From: Saccharothrix sp. S26
Lineage (GTDB): Bacteria; Actinomycetota; Actinomycetes; Mycobacteriales; Pseudonocardiaceae
Direction of reading: 5' to 3'
DNA length: 64,000 nt
Assembly: GCF_021390395.1 (NCBI RefSeq)
Contig: NZ_JAJUWT010000015.1
Location: 124,001-188,000 of the forward strand
Shown here piece by piece: positions 1-6,763 of the stretch. The notes under the pieces are model-generated. The model did not search any database, was not told the DNA's origin, and saw nothing but the letters and a program-made list of their open reading frames with translations. Within the stretch, counting starts at the first letter, position 1, and each line of letters begins with the position of its first letter. The position numbers and the translations under genes were made by a program.

Positions 1-1
1 G

Positions 2-418
2 CGCCACCCGTGGGTGCTCCAGGTGTTCACCGGTCGCCCGCCGCTGGGGCCGCACACCATCGCCAAGTACGAGCGCGAGCTGAGCGCGATCGAGGGCATC
101 TGCCTGACCGACGTGGAGATGGACGCGGTGATCACGCTCGTGCAGACCCACGTCGAGGGCGTGGCGCGGCGGCGGGTCGAGGCCGACCGGGCGGTCCGCC
201 GCACGGGGATGACCGACGAGCAGTGGTGGCGGGCCGTCGGGCCGTTGGTGGCGAAGGTGTTCGACGCCTCCCGGTTCCCGATCGCGGCCCGCGTCGGCGA
301 GGCGGCCGGGCAGGCGCACCAGTCGGCGCACAACCCGGAGCACGCCTACGCGTTCGGCCTGGACCGCTTGATCAGCGGCGTCGCGGCACTGGTCGAGGAA
401 CGGTCACGCGAGGCGTGA
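2..418 (+). CDS. TetR-family regulator, C-terminal fragment (cut by window start)
   Basis: The frame is already open at the first bases and runs to a TGA at 416-418, so only the C-terminal ligand-binding part (about 138 residues) is in view; the DNA-binding domain lies outside. The motif HPW followed by RPPLGP, then a helix ending in GVARR, is typical of the TetR_C_1 (tetracycline-repressor-like) C-terminal domain. The GTG at 14 is an internal codon, not a start. The target of regulation cannot be seen. It is convergent with the ThuA-like gene, with only two bases between the stop codons. Confidence 0.72.
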   Translation, partial: RHPWVLQVFTGRPPLGPHTIAKYERELSAIEGICLTDVEMDAVITLVQTHVEGVARRRVEADRAVRRTGMTDEQWWRAVGPLVAKVFDASRFPIAARVGEAAGQAHQSAHNPEHAYAFGLDRLISGVAALVEERSREA

Positions 419-420
419 GC

Positions 421-1059
421 TCAGGTCGTGCCGGTGGCGGCCCACAGCAGGCCGCGTTCCACCAGGGTGCGGACCGGCGGCAGGGCGAGGTCGGCCGGGT
501 GGTGGCCGATGGTGCAGGCGAAGACCCGGCCCGCGCCCCAGCGCCGGGTCCACACCGCGGGCACGGTCAGCGGGGCGTGCCACGGCTCGGCGGCGGCGAA
601 CGTCGTGGTCGCGTGCACGTCGTTGAGGCCGTCGGTGAGGACCCAGTACTGCTCGGTCCGCAGCTCGAACCCCGCCAGACCCGCCACGACCGGGTGAGTG
701 GAGGTGATCTCCACCCGGTGGTCCACGAAATCACCGGGGTGCGCGACGAACTGGCCGCCGACCAGCTGCAAGTAGCCGCGGGAGTGGCGGAACGCGTCGA
801 CCAGGCCGCCGTGCCACCCGGCCAGCCCCGTCCCACCCCGGACCGCCGCCTCCAGGCAGGCGAACTGGTCGTCGGTCAGCACGCCGTCGCTCCAGCACTG
901 CACGATCAGGTCGTAGCCGCCGAGGCGGTCGTCGTAGACCTCCAGCGTCTCCGCCACGTCCACCGCGAACCCCGACGACCGCAGGAACGGCAGGAACGCC
1001 TCGGTCGCCTCGACCGGCTTGTGCCCGTCCCAACCACCGCGAACCACGAGTGCCTTCAC
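421..1059 (-). CDS. ThuA-like domain protein
   Basis: 212 residues from a GTG at 1059 (VKALVVRGGWDGH). The open frame runs further upstream, but that part overlaps the TetR gene and is low-complexity Arg/Gly, so I chose the GTG. The fold pattern is that of the ThuA (trehalose-utilisation) family: an N-terminal strand then GGWDGH, the GWHGG turn near residue 80, and GRVFACTIGHH near the C terminus, as in class I glutamine-amidotransferase-like folds but without an obvious catalytic Cys triad. ThuA proteins act in sugar metabolism in rhizobia; the role here is unknown. It starts 12 bp after the TetR stop, so the two are probably one operon and the TetR protein may control it. Confidence 0.75.
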   Translation of the reverse strand: MKALVVRGGWDGHKPVEATEAFLPFLRSSGFAVDVAETLEVYDDRLGGYDLIVQCWSDGVLTDDQFACLEAAVRGGTGLAGWHGGLVDAFRHSRGYLQLVGGQFVAHPGDFVDHRVEITSTHPVVAGLAGFELRTEQYWVLTDGLNDVHATTTFAAAEPWHAPLTVPAVWTRRWGAGRVFACTIGHHPADLALPPVRTLVERGLLWAATGTT

Positions 1060-1070
1060 GGCACCGAACC

Positions 1071-1736
1071 CTAGGGCGTTCGCGGTGCCGTGGTCGACGC
1101 CCGGGCCACCAGGCCGACGAGCTGGTTGACCAGGCCCTCGGTCAGGCCGTCCCGCACCAGCTCCCACGCCGTCGGCCCGCCCTGCTCCCGCATCACCCGC
1201 GCCACCGCGTCGGTCGGGTTCGCGTGCGGCCACAGCCCGGCCGTCATGACCAGCACGGTGCCGGCGAAGTGCCGTGCCGCCGCCTCGTCCAGCACCGGCA
1301 CCCGGCCGCGCACCAGGTCCGCCAGCCGGGCCCGGTGCTCGTGGGCCCGGCGCTTGAACACGCGGGCGAAGTCCACCGTGATGTTGCGCTCCAGCACCCC
1401 GGCCATGCCGCTGACCAGCTCGCACAGCAGCCGACGGCCCAGCAGCGACGTCGCGACCACCCGTGCCACGTCCTCCACCTCGCCGACCGACCCGAGCGAC
1501 TCCTCCAGCTCGTCCAGCCACGCGCCCCACTCCTGGTCCAGCACCTCCAGGAAGATCGCCTCACGGCTGTCGAAGTACCGCAGCACGTTCGACTTGGCCA
1601 GGCCCACCCGCTCGCTCAGCTCGCGCAGGCTGATGTCGGCGACCGGGCGCTCCCGCAGCATCGCGCACGCCGTGTCGAGGATCGTGCGCCGCCGCTGCTC
1701 GACCTGCTCGGGCCGCCTCGCGCGCTGGAACTCCAC
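1071..1736 (-). CDS. TetR/AcrR-family transcriptional regulator
   Basis: 221 residues. The N-terminal helix-turn-helix is clear (ISLRELSERVGLAKSNVLRYF, about residues 35-55), preceded by the usual RRRTILDTACAML helix. The C-terminal half is a helical ligand-binding domain without recognisable ligand signature. It is first in a two-gene operon with the ThuA-like protein. The Pyr_excise-like gene starts divergently about 70 bp away, so the short gap at 1737-1811 must hold both promoters; I saw no convincing palindrome there. Confidence 0.85.
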   Translation of the reverse strand: MEFQRARRPEQVEQRRRTILDTACAMLRERPVADISLRELSERVGLAKSNVLRYFDSREAIFLEVLDQEWGAWLDELEESLGSVGEVEDVARVVATSLLGRRLLCELVSGMAGVLERNITVDFARVFKRRAHEHRARLADLVRGRVPVLDEAAARHFAGTVLVMTAGLWPHANPTDAVARVMREQGGPTAWELVRDGLTEGLVNQLVGLVARASTTAPRTP

Positions 1737-1811
1737 CGCCGCAGGCTAACAGCCCACCGGTCTGTTGTCGGTCGCGCGCTTGACCGCCCGCACGCGGGGT
1801 AGGTGGCAGGG

Positions 1812-2567
1812 GTGCAGACGTTCCTGCCCCGCGCCACCTTCGCCGGCAGCGCCGCCGTGCTCGACTCGCGGCGGCTGGGCAAGCAGCGCGTGGAGACCGC
1901 GCAGATCCTGCGCGCCCTGGTCTGGCCGACCTACGGCTGGAAACACCACCCCGCCGTGCTCATGTGGCGCGGCTTCACGCCCGCGCTGGTCGCCTACGGC
2001 GTGGCCGTGTGCGACGAGTGGCGCCGCCGCGGCCACCGCGACGGCCTGCGCGCCACCCTCCTGGACTACACCGGCGGCCACGAGCCGACGTGGTCGTGGT
2101 GCCTGGCCGAGGGCCTGCTCCCACCCTGGCTGGGCGACGACGACCTGCACCGCAGCCACCGGTCCGCGCTCCTGCGCAAGGACCCCGAGCACTACCGCCC
2201 GCTGTTCCCCGACGTCCCGGACGACCTCGACTACGTCTGGCCGCCGCCCGTGCTGCCGCTGGACGTCCCCGACACCGACGGCCTGGTCGCGTGCCGGGTG
2301 GACCGACCACCGCTGCCGGACGACGAGCACCCGCCGCCGCCACCGCCGCTCGACCACCGGCCGGGGCCGTCGGTCGCCCGCCTGCCCACCGAGGCCGACC
2401 TGGCGGCCATGCGCGCGGAGGCGACCGACCCGCGCCGGGTCCGCTTCTTCCGCCGCGGCCAACCCCTACCGCCCCCGACCAGCCGTTTCACCCTCGAAGT
2501 GGAGTTCGTGGAAAAAAGTTCGGCGGACGTGTCGATCCGGCGGGAGCCCCGTTCGTCGTCTCAGTAA
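1812..2567 (+). CDS. Pyr_excise-like (MSMEG_6728-type) protein
   Basis: 251 residues if started at the GTG at 1812 (MQTFLPR); a GTG three codons upstream at 1803 is possible, but AGGTGG at 1801-1806 is well spaced for 1812. The N-terminal half matches the actinobacterial MSMEG_6728-type family related to pyrimidine-dimer DNA glycosylase/endonuclease V (Pyr_excise): DSRRLGKQRVETAQIL, then GWKHHPAVLMWRG. That relationship suggests UV-lesion repair, but activity of this branch is not established and the T4-type N-terminal Thr nucleophile is not evident. The C-terminal 100 residues are Pro/Asp-rich linker. The last 40 bases of the gene carry the promoter of the DoxX gene. Confidence 0.72.
   Translation: MQTFLPRATFAGSAAVLDSRRLGKQRVETAQILRALVWPTYGWKHHPAVLMWRGFTPALVAYGVAVCDEWRRRGHRDGLRATLLDYTGGHEPTWSWCLAEGLLPPWLGDDDLHRSHRSALLRKDPEHYRPLFPDVPDDLDYVWPPPVLPLDVPDTDGLVACRVDRPPLPDDEHPPPPPPLDHRPGPSVARLPTEADLAAMRAEATDPRRVRFFRRGQPLPPPTSRFTLEVEFVEKSSADVSIRREPRSSSQ
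2530..2557 (+). promoter_or_regulatory. Predicted ECF42-type promoter of the DoxX gene
   Basis: TGTCGA at 2530-2535, 18 bases, then CGTC at 2554-2557. It lies inside the end of the preceding gene and about 33 bases before the DoxX start codon. Sequence, spacing and an A-rich upstream stretch are the same as in front of the DGPF gene at 4005-4032. TGTCGA/CGTC-type elements are described for ECF42 sigma factors, whose gene is at 4573. Confidence 0.72.
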
Positions 2568-2590
2568 GACCACGAGATGGGGAGCCCGAG

Positions 2591-3025
2591 ATGACCACCA
2601 CGACCGACACCCGCCGCGCCGCCGCCCACCCGATCACCGCCACCAAGCGCAACGACCTGGTGCTCGCCGCCTTCCGCGTCGTGGTGTCGTTCCTGTTCGG
2701 CCTGCACGGCCTGCAGGGCCTCGGCTTCCTCGGCGGCGTCGACGGGCAGGGCGGCGCGGTGCCGTTCGGCTCCTGGCCGGGCTGGTACGGCAGCGTGATC
2801 GAGCTGGTCGGCGCGGTGCTGGTGCTGACGGGCCTGGCCGCGCGGCCGGCCGCGTTCGTGCTCTCCGGCGTGATGGCCTACGCCTACTTCACCGTCCACC
2901 AGCCGGAAGCGCTGCTGCCCATGCACAACATGGGCGAGCTGGCCGCCGTGTACAGCTGGGTGTTCCTGCTGCTGGCCGTCCTCGGCCCGGGCGCCTTCAC
3001 CGTCCAGCGCGCGCTGCGCCGCTGA
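2591..3025 (+). CDS. DoxX-family membrane protein
   Basis: 144 residues with about four transmembrane helices: RVVVSFLFGLHGLQGLGF, then YGSVIELVGAVLVLTGL, AAFVLSGVMAYAYFTVH and SWVFLLLAVLGPGAF. This is the DoxX/DoxD pattern (short integral membrane proteins, some linked to oxidative stress or quinone chemistry). Start chosen at the ATG at 2591 with GGGAGCCCGAG in front. It is followed by a strong hairpin terminator, so it is probably transcribed alone from the ECF-type promoter at 2530. That promoter ties it to the sigma factor 2 kb downstream and suggests a redox or envelope-stress role (inference). Confidence 0.85.
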   Translation: MTTTTDTRRAAAHPITATKRNDLVLAAFRVVVSFLFGLHGLQGLGFLGGVDGQGGAVPFGSWPGWYGSVIELVGAVLVLTGLAARPAAFVLSGVMAYAYFTVHQPEALLPMHNMGELAAVYSWVFLLLAVLGPGAFTVQRALRR

Positions 3026-3041
3026 CCCACCACATCACACC

Positions 3042-3073
3042 AAGGGCGCGTCTCCATTCGGGGACGCGCCCTT
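3042..3073 (+). terminator. Hairpin terminator after DoxX
   Basis: A perfect 11-bp stem (AAGGGCGCGTC and its complement) around a 10-base loop, 17 bases after the DoxX stop. The distal arm ends in CTTCGG, without a T-run, as is common in actinomycetes. Confidence 0.8.
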
Positions 3074-3113
3074 CGGCGTGTTCAGGCCGCACTCGCCTGG
3101 GCACCCTGCGGGC

Positions 3114-3953
3114 ATGGCCGAGACCCCCATCAAGTACCCCGGTTTGACCGACGACGTCCACCCCACCCCCGACCACGGCGAGGCGAGCTACCGCGGCACG
3201 GGACGGCTCACCGACAAGAAGGCCGTGATCACCGGCGGCGACTCCGGCATCGGCCGTGCCGTCGCGCTGGCGTTCGCGCGCGAGGGCGCCGACGTGCTCA
3301 TCTCCTACCTGCCGTCCGAGGAGAAGGACGCCCGCGACACCGCGCGGCTGGTCGAGGAGGCCGGGCGCAAGGCGGTCACCGTCCCCGGCGACCTCGTGGA
3401 GGAGTCGCAGTGCGCGGCCGTCGTGGCGCGCGCGGTCGAGGAGTTCGGCCGGATCGACGTCCTGGTCAGCAACGCCGCCTACCAGATGTCGCAGGAGGGC
3501 GGCCTGCTCGACATCACCTCCGAGCAGTTCGACCGCGTGATGAAGACGAACGTGTACGCGATGTTCTGGCTGTGCAAGGCGGCCGTGCCGCACATGCCCG
3601 AGGGCTCCTCGATCATCACCACGTCGTCCATCCAGGGCTTCCAGCCGTCCTTCCAGCTCCTCGACTACGCCACCACCAAGGCGGCGATCGTGAACTTCAC
3701 CAAGGGCCTGGCGCAGAACCTGGTGGACCGCAAGATCCGCGCGAACTCCGTCGCGCCCGGTCCGGTGTGGACGCCGCTCATCCCGGCCACCATGCCGCCG
3801 GAGAAGGTGGAGAGCTTCGGCGAGCAGGCGCCCATGGGCCGCGCCGGCCAGCCCGCCGAGCTCGCGCCGCTGTACGTGTTCCTGGCCTCGTCGGAGTCCA
3901 GCTACATCACCGGCGAGGTCATCGGCGTGACCGGAGGCTCGCCCATCACGTGA
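3114..3953 (+). CDS. SDR-family oxidoreductase (general-stress type)
   Basis: 279 residues. Classical short-chain dehydrogenase: NAD(P)-binding GGDSGIGRA at 41-49, NAAYQ in place of NNAG at 120-124, catalytic Ser172, Tyr185 and Lys189 (YATTK), and PGPVWTPLIP after the active site. The N-terminal extension of about 30 residues (KYPGLTDDVHPTPDHGE) is typical of the Bacillus YdaD/YhdF-like general-stress dehydrogenases. Substrate unknown. It starts 40 bp after the DoxX terminator; I see no clear promoter in that gap, so read-through from the ECF promoter is possible. It sits between two members of the apparent ECF42 regulon. Confidence 0.87.
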   Translation: MAETPIKYPGLTDDVHPTPDHGEASYRGTGRLTDKKAVITGGDSGIGRAVALAFAREGADVLISYLPSEEKDARDTARLVEEAGRKAVTVPGDLVEESQCAAVVARAVEEFGRIDVLVSNAAYQMSQEGGLLDITSEQFDRVMKTNVYAMFWLCKAAVPHMPEGSSIITTSSIQGFQPSFQLLDYATTKAAIVNFTKGLAQNLVDRKIRANSVAPGPVWTPLIPATMPPEKVESFGEQAPMGRAGQPAELAPLYVFLASSESSYITGEVIGVTGGSPIT

Positions 3954-4004
3954 AACCGCAGGTCAGCGGCCCGCGAAAAAATCTCGGAGAAAAATCGGCC
4001 GACG

Positions 4005-4032
4005 TGTCGAATCACGACCCCGCTCGTTCGTC
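4005..4032 (+). promoter_or_regulatory. Predicted ECF42-type promoter of the DGPF/sigma operon
   Basis: TGTCGA at 4005-4010, 18 bases, CGTC at 4029-4032, preceded by GAGAAAAATCGGCCGACG. This matches the DoxX promoter at 2530-2557 in both boxes, the spacer length and the upstream A-tract. It serves the DGPF gene at 4088 and probably the sigma gene after it, giving autoregulation. Confidence 0.78.
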
Positions 4033-4087
4033 GCGTCAGTGAGGGGCCAGGATGGGCCGGCCCGAAGAACGGACAGGGAGAACCGCG

Positions 4088-4519
4088 ATGCGTTTCATGG
4101 TGATCGTCAAGGCGACCGAGGAGACCGAGGCCGGCGTCCAGCCGAGCGCGGAGATGCTCAACGAGATGGCCGCCTTCAACGAGGAGCTGGTGAAGGCCGG
4201 CGTGATGCTGGCCGGCGAGGGCCTGCACCCCAGCTCGAAGGGCGCGCGGGTCCACTTCTCGGGCGACAAGCGCACCGTGGTCGACGGCCCGTTCACCGAG
4301 ACCAAGGAGCTGATCGCGGGCTTCTGGCTGATCGAGGTCAAGTCGCTGGAAGAGGCCATCGAGTGGGTGAAGCGCGTGCCGAACCCCACGGGCGAGGAGT
4401 CCCAGATCGAGATCCGGCAGGTCTTCACCGAGGACGACTTCGTCAACGCCTCGGAGGAGCTCAAGGACCGCGAGCGGGAGCTGCGCGCCCAGCAGGAGGC
4501 CCGCTCCGCCCAGGGGTGA
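4088..4519 (+). CDS. YCII-related DGPF-domain protein
   Basis: 143 residues from the ATG at 4088 (MRFMVIVKATEE). The family signature DGPF is at residues 66-69 within a VVDGPFTETKE segment, followed by GFWLIEVKSLEEA, the dimeric alpha-beta barrel pattern of YciI-like proteins. Such proteins are almost always encoded next to ECF42 sigma factors and are their main known targets; their biochemical role is still not established. Here the gene has its own ECF-type promoter and the sigma gene follows after 53 bp, so the pair is a standard ECF42 module. Confidence 0.9.
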   Translation: MRFMVIVKATEETEAGVQPSAEMLNEMAAFNEELVKAGVMLAGEGLHPSSKGARVHFSGDKRTVVDGPFTETKELIAGFWLIEVKSLEEAIEWVKRVPNPTGEESQIEIRQVFTEDDFVNASEELKDRERELRAQQEARSAQG

Positions 4520-4538
4520 GCGCGCCCGCGCCGCTTGC

Positions 4539-4595
4539 CGACGCGCATCGGTAGCTGATCTGATCCCGGGTCGTGACGGCTACCGATGCGCGTCG
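4539..4595 (+). promoter_or_regulatory. 17-bp perfect inverted repeat around the sigma-factor start codon
   Basis: CGACGCGCATCGGTAGC at 4539-4555 is exactly complementary to 4579-4595. The 23-base loop holds the region where a ribosome binding site would lie and the GTG start codon at 4573. The right arm is coding (codons 3 to 8 of the sigma gene). In the mRNA this would form a very stable stem with the start codon exposed only in the loop; in DNA it could also be an operator. Confidence 0.75.
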
Positions 4596-5817
4596 CGCCG
4601 TCGAGGCGGTGTGGCGGATCGAGTCCGCCCGCCTGATCGCCGGGCTGGCGCGGATGGTGCGCGACGTGGGGTTCGCCGAGGAGCTGGCCCAGGACGCGCT
4701 GGTCAGCGCCTTGGAGCAGTGGCCGGAGCACGGCGTGCCGCGCAACCCCGGCGCGTGGCTGATGACCGCGGCGAAGAACCGGGCCGTCGACGTGATCCGG
4801 CGCAGGCAGAACTACCAGCGCAAGCTGGAGCAGATCGGGCGGGACACCGAGTTCGACCACGCGCCCGACGCCGGTGCCGCGGTCGGTGAGATCGACGACG
4901 ACCTGCTGCGGCTGGTGTTCACCGCGTGCCACCCGGTGCTGTCCACCGAGGCGCAGGTGGCGTTGACCCTGCGCATGCTCGGCGGCCTGACCACCGACGA
5001 GATCGCCCGCGCGTTCCTGGTGCCCGAGGCGACCGTGGCGCAGCGGATCGTGCGGGCGAAGAAGGCGCTGGCCAAGGCCGGCGTGCCGTTCGAGGTGCCG
5101 GCGGAGGACGAGCGGGACGCCCGGCTCGCGTCCGTGCTCGGCGTGATCTACCTGATCTTCAACGAGGGCTACTCGGCCACCGCGGGCGACGACTGGATGC
5201 GCCCGGCGCTGTGCGAGGACGCGGTGCGGCTGGCCCGCGTGCTGGCCGGGCTGATGCCGCGCGAGCCCGAGGTGCACGGCCTGGTAGCGCTGCTGGAGAT
5301 CCAGGCGTCGAGGGCCAAGGCCCGCGTCGGCCCGGACGGCGAACCCGTGCTGCTGCTGGAGCAGAACCGGGCGCGCTGGGACCAGTTGCTGATCCGCCGC
5401 GGCCTGGCCGCGTTGGCCAAGGCGGAGTCGCTGGGCGGTGCCGGTGGCCCGTACGCGCTCCAGGCCGCGATCGCCGCCTGCCACGCGCGGGCACGCGTGG
5501 CCGAGGACACCGACTGGACCCGCATCGCCGGTCTCTACGAGGCGTTGTCGCTGGTCGCGCCGTCGCCGATCGTCGAGCTGAACCACGCCGTGGCGATCGG
5601 GATGGCGTTCGGCCCGCAGGTCGGGCTGGAGCTGGTGGACGAGTTGGCGGACGAGCCCGCGTTGAAGGGCTACCACCTGCTGCCCAGCGTGCGCGGTGAC
5701 CTGCTGGCCAAGCTGGGCCGCAACGCCGAGGCGCGCGCGGAGTTCGAGCGGGCGGCCGGGCTGACCCGCAACGAGCGGGAGCGCAAGCTCCTGCTGGACC
5801 GCGCCGCCGCCTGCTAG
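4573..5817 (+). CDS. ECF42-group RNA polymerase sigma factor
   Basis: 414 residues, twice the length of a simple ECF sigma factor. Region 2 lies in the first 80 residues (FAEELAQDALVSALEQWP, then NPGAWLMTAAKNRAVDVIRRR) and region 4 around residues 125-180 (LTTDEIARAFLVPEATVAQRI). The remaining 230 residues are the helical, TPR-like C-terminal extension that defines the ECF42 group (LIFNEGYSATAGDD, AEALRLARVLAGL-like segments, then repeated helix pairs). ECF42 factors lack an anti-sigma factor; the extension is thought to control activity. Start at the GTG at 4573 because homologous proteins begin TDARRAVEAVW; there is almost no Shine-Dalgarno sequence and the codon sits in a hairpin loop. Confidence 0.9.
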   Translation: MTATDARRAVEAVWRIESARLIAGLARMVRDVGFAEELAQDALVSALEQWPEHGVPRNPGAWLMTAAKNRAVDVIRRRQNYQRKLEQIGRDTEFDHAPDAGAAVGEIDDDLLRLVFTACHPVLSTEAQVALTLRMLGGLTTDEIARAFLVPEATVAQRIVRAKKALAKAGVPFEVPAEDERDARLASVLGVIYLIFNEGYSATAGDDWMRPALCEDAVRLARVLAGLMPREPEVHGLVALLEIQASRAKARVGPDGEPVLLLEQNRARWDQLLIRRGLAALAKAESLGGAGGPYALQAAIAACHARARVAEDTDWTRIAGLYEALSLVAPSPIVELNHAVAIGMAFGPQVGLELVDELADEPALKGYHLLPSVRGDLLAKLGRNAEARAEFERAAGLTRNERERKLLLDRAAAC

Positions 5818-5829
5818 CGCCCCACCGCG

Positions 5830-6750
5830 TCACCGGCGGTCGAGGCGGACGCGCACCGCGACGGCCGCGCAGAGGATCACCGCGACACCGCCGAGGACGG
5901 TCGCCCAGGTCACCTGCTCGTGCAGCAGCAGCGCCGCCCAGCCGATGCCCAGCACGGGCTGGACGAGCTGCACCTGGCTGACCCGTGCCATCGGCCCGAT
6001 CGCGAGGCCCCGGTACCAGGCGAAGAAGCCCAGGAACATGCTCACCACGGCCAGGTAGGCGAACGCCGCCCACTGCGTCGCGGTCCCCGACGGCGGCCGG
6101 GCGACCGCCGAGCCGACGGCCAGGGCGATCATCACGGGCGAGGACAGCACCAACGCCCAGGACACCGTCTGCCAGGAGCCGAGCTCGCGGGCGAGCAACC
6201 CGCCCTCGGCGTAGCCGACCGCCGCCGCGGCGACCGCGCCGAACAGCAGCACGTCCGACCAGCGCGGCGGCCCGAAGCCGCCACCGGACAGCGACGCGAA
6301 CGCCAGCGCCGCGACCGCGCCCGCCACCGCCGTGCCCCAGAACAGCGACGGGGGCCGCTCCTTGCCGCGCAGCACGGCCATGACCGCGGTCGCGGCCGGC
6401 AGCAGCGCGATCACCACGGCGCTGTGCGCGGCCGACGCGGTGGTGAGCGCGTAGGACGTCAGCAGCGGGAAACCCGCGACGACCCCGCCCGCGACCACGG
6501 CCAACCGCGCCCACTGCGCGCCGGTCGGCCGGGCCTGCCCGGTGAGCACGAGCGCCGCCGCGGCGAGCACCGCCGCGACCACCGCCCGGCCCGAGCCGAT
6601 GAACAGCGGGGACAGGCCCGCCACGGCGACCCGGGTGAACGGCACGGTGAACGAGAACGCCACCACGCCCAGCAGACCCCACCCGAGGCCCGCCCGCGCA
6701 GGCGATAGCACCGGCGGCGAAACAACAGTAACGCTATCGTTGGCCGACAT
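5830..6750 (-). CDS. EamA/DMT-family membrane transporter
   Basis: 306 residues from the ATG at 6750; a GTG 13 codons inside, at about 6711, is an alternative. Ten transmembrane segments in two EamA repeats: GWGLLGVVAFSFTVPFTRVA at the N terminus, the second repeat beginning near SDVLLFGAVAAAAVGYAEGG. Such exporters move amino acids or other small metabolites outward. Its start codon overlaps that of the divergent MocR regulator, with a perfect palindrome centred on both, so the MocR protein very likely controls it. It ends 12 bp from the convergent sigma-factor gene. Confidence 0.87.
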   Translation of the reverse strand: MSANDSVTVVSPPVLSPARAGLGWGLLGVVAFSFTVPFTRVAVAGLSPLFIGSGRAVVAAVLAAAALVLTGQARPTGAQWARLAVVAGGVVAGFPLLTSYALTTASAAHSAVVIALLPAATAVMAVLRGKERPPSLFWGTAVAGAVAALAFASLSGGGFGPPRWSDVLLFGAVAAAAVGYAEGGLLARELGSWQTVSWALVLSSPVMIALAVGSAVARPPSGTATQWAAFAYLAVVSMFLGFFAWYRGLAIGPMARVSQVQLVQPVLGIGWAALLLHEQVTWATVLGGVAVILCAAVAVRVRLDRR

Positions 6751-6763
6751 GTCCAACGATAGC
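6733..6763. promoter_or_regulatory. Palindromic operator spanning the shared EamA/MocR start codons
   Basis: Arms GCTATCGTTGG (6733-6743) and CCAACGATAGC (6753-6763) are perfectly complementary around a 9-base centre that contains both ATG codons (6749 forward, 6750 reverse). A further CGATAGC box lies near 6703. TATCGT in each arm is a possible -10 box for the gene it points to, so both transcripts may be leaderless. Confidence 0.78.

Noticed and set aside
1060..1530. Long N terminus of the ThuA-like protein
   Set aside because: Lies inside the TetR gene on the same strand in another frame and is Arg/Gly-rich; the GTG at 1059 gives the normal family start.
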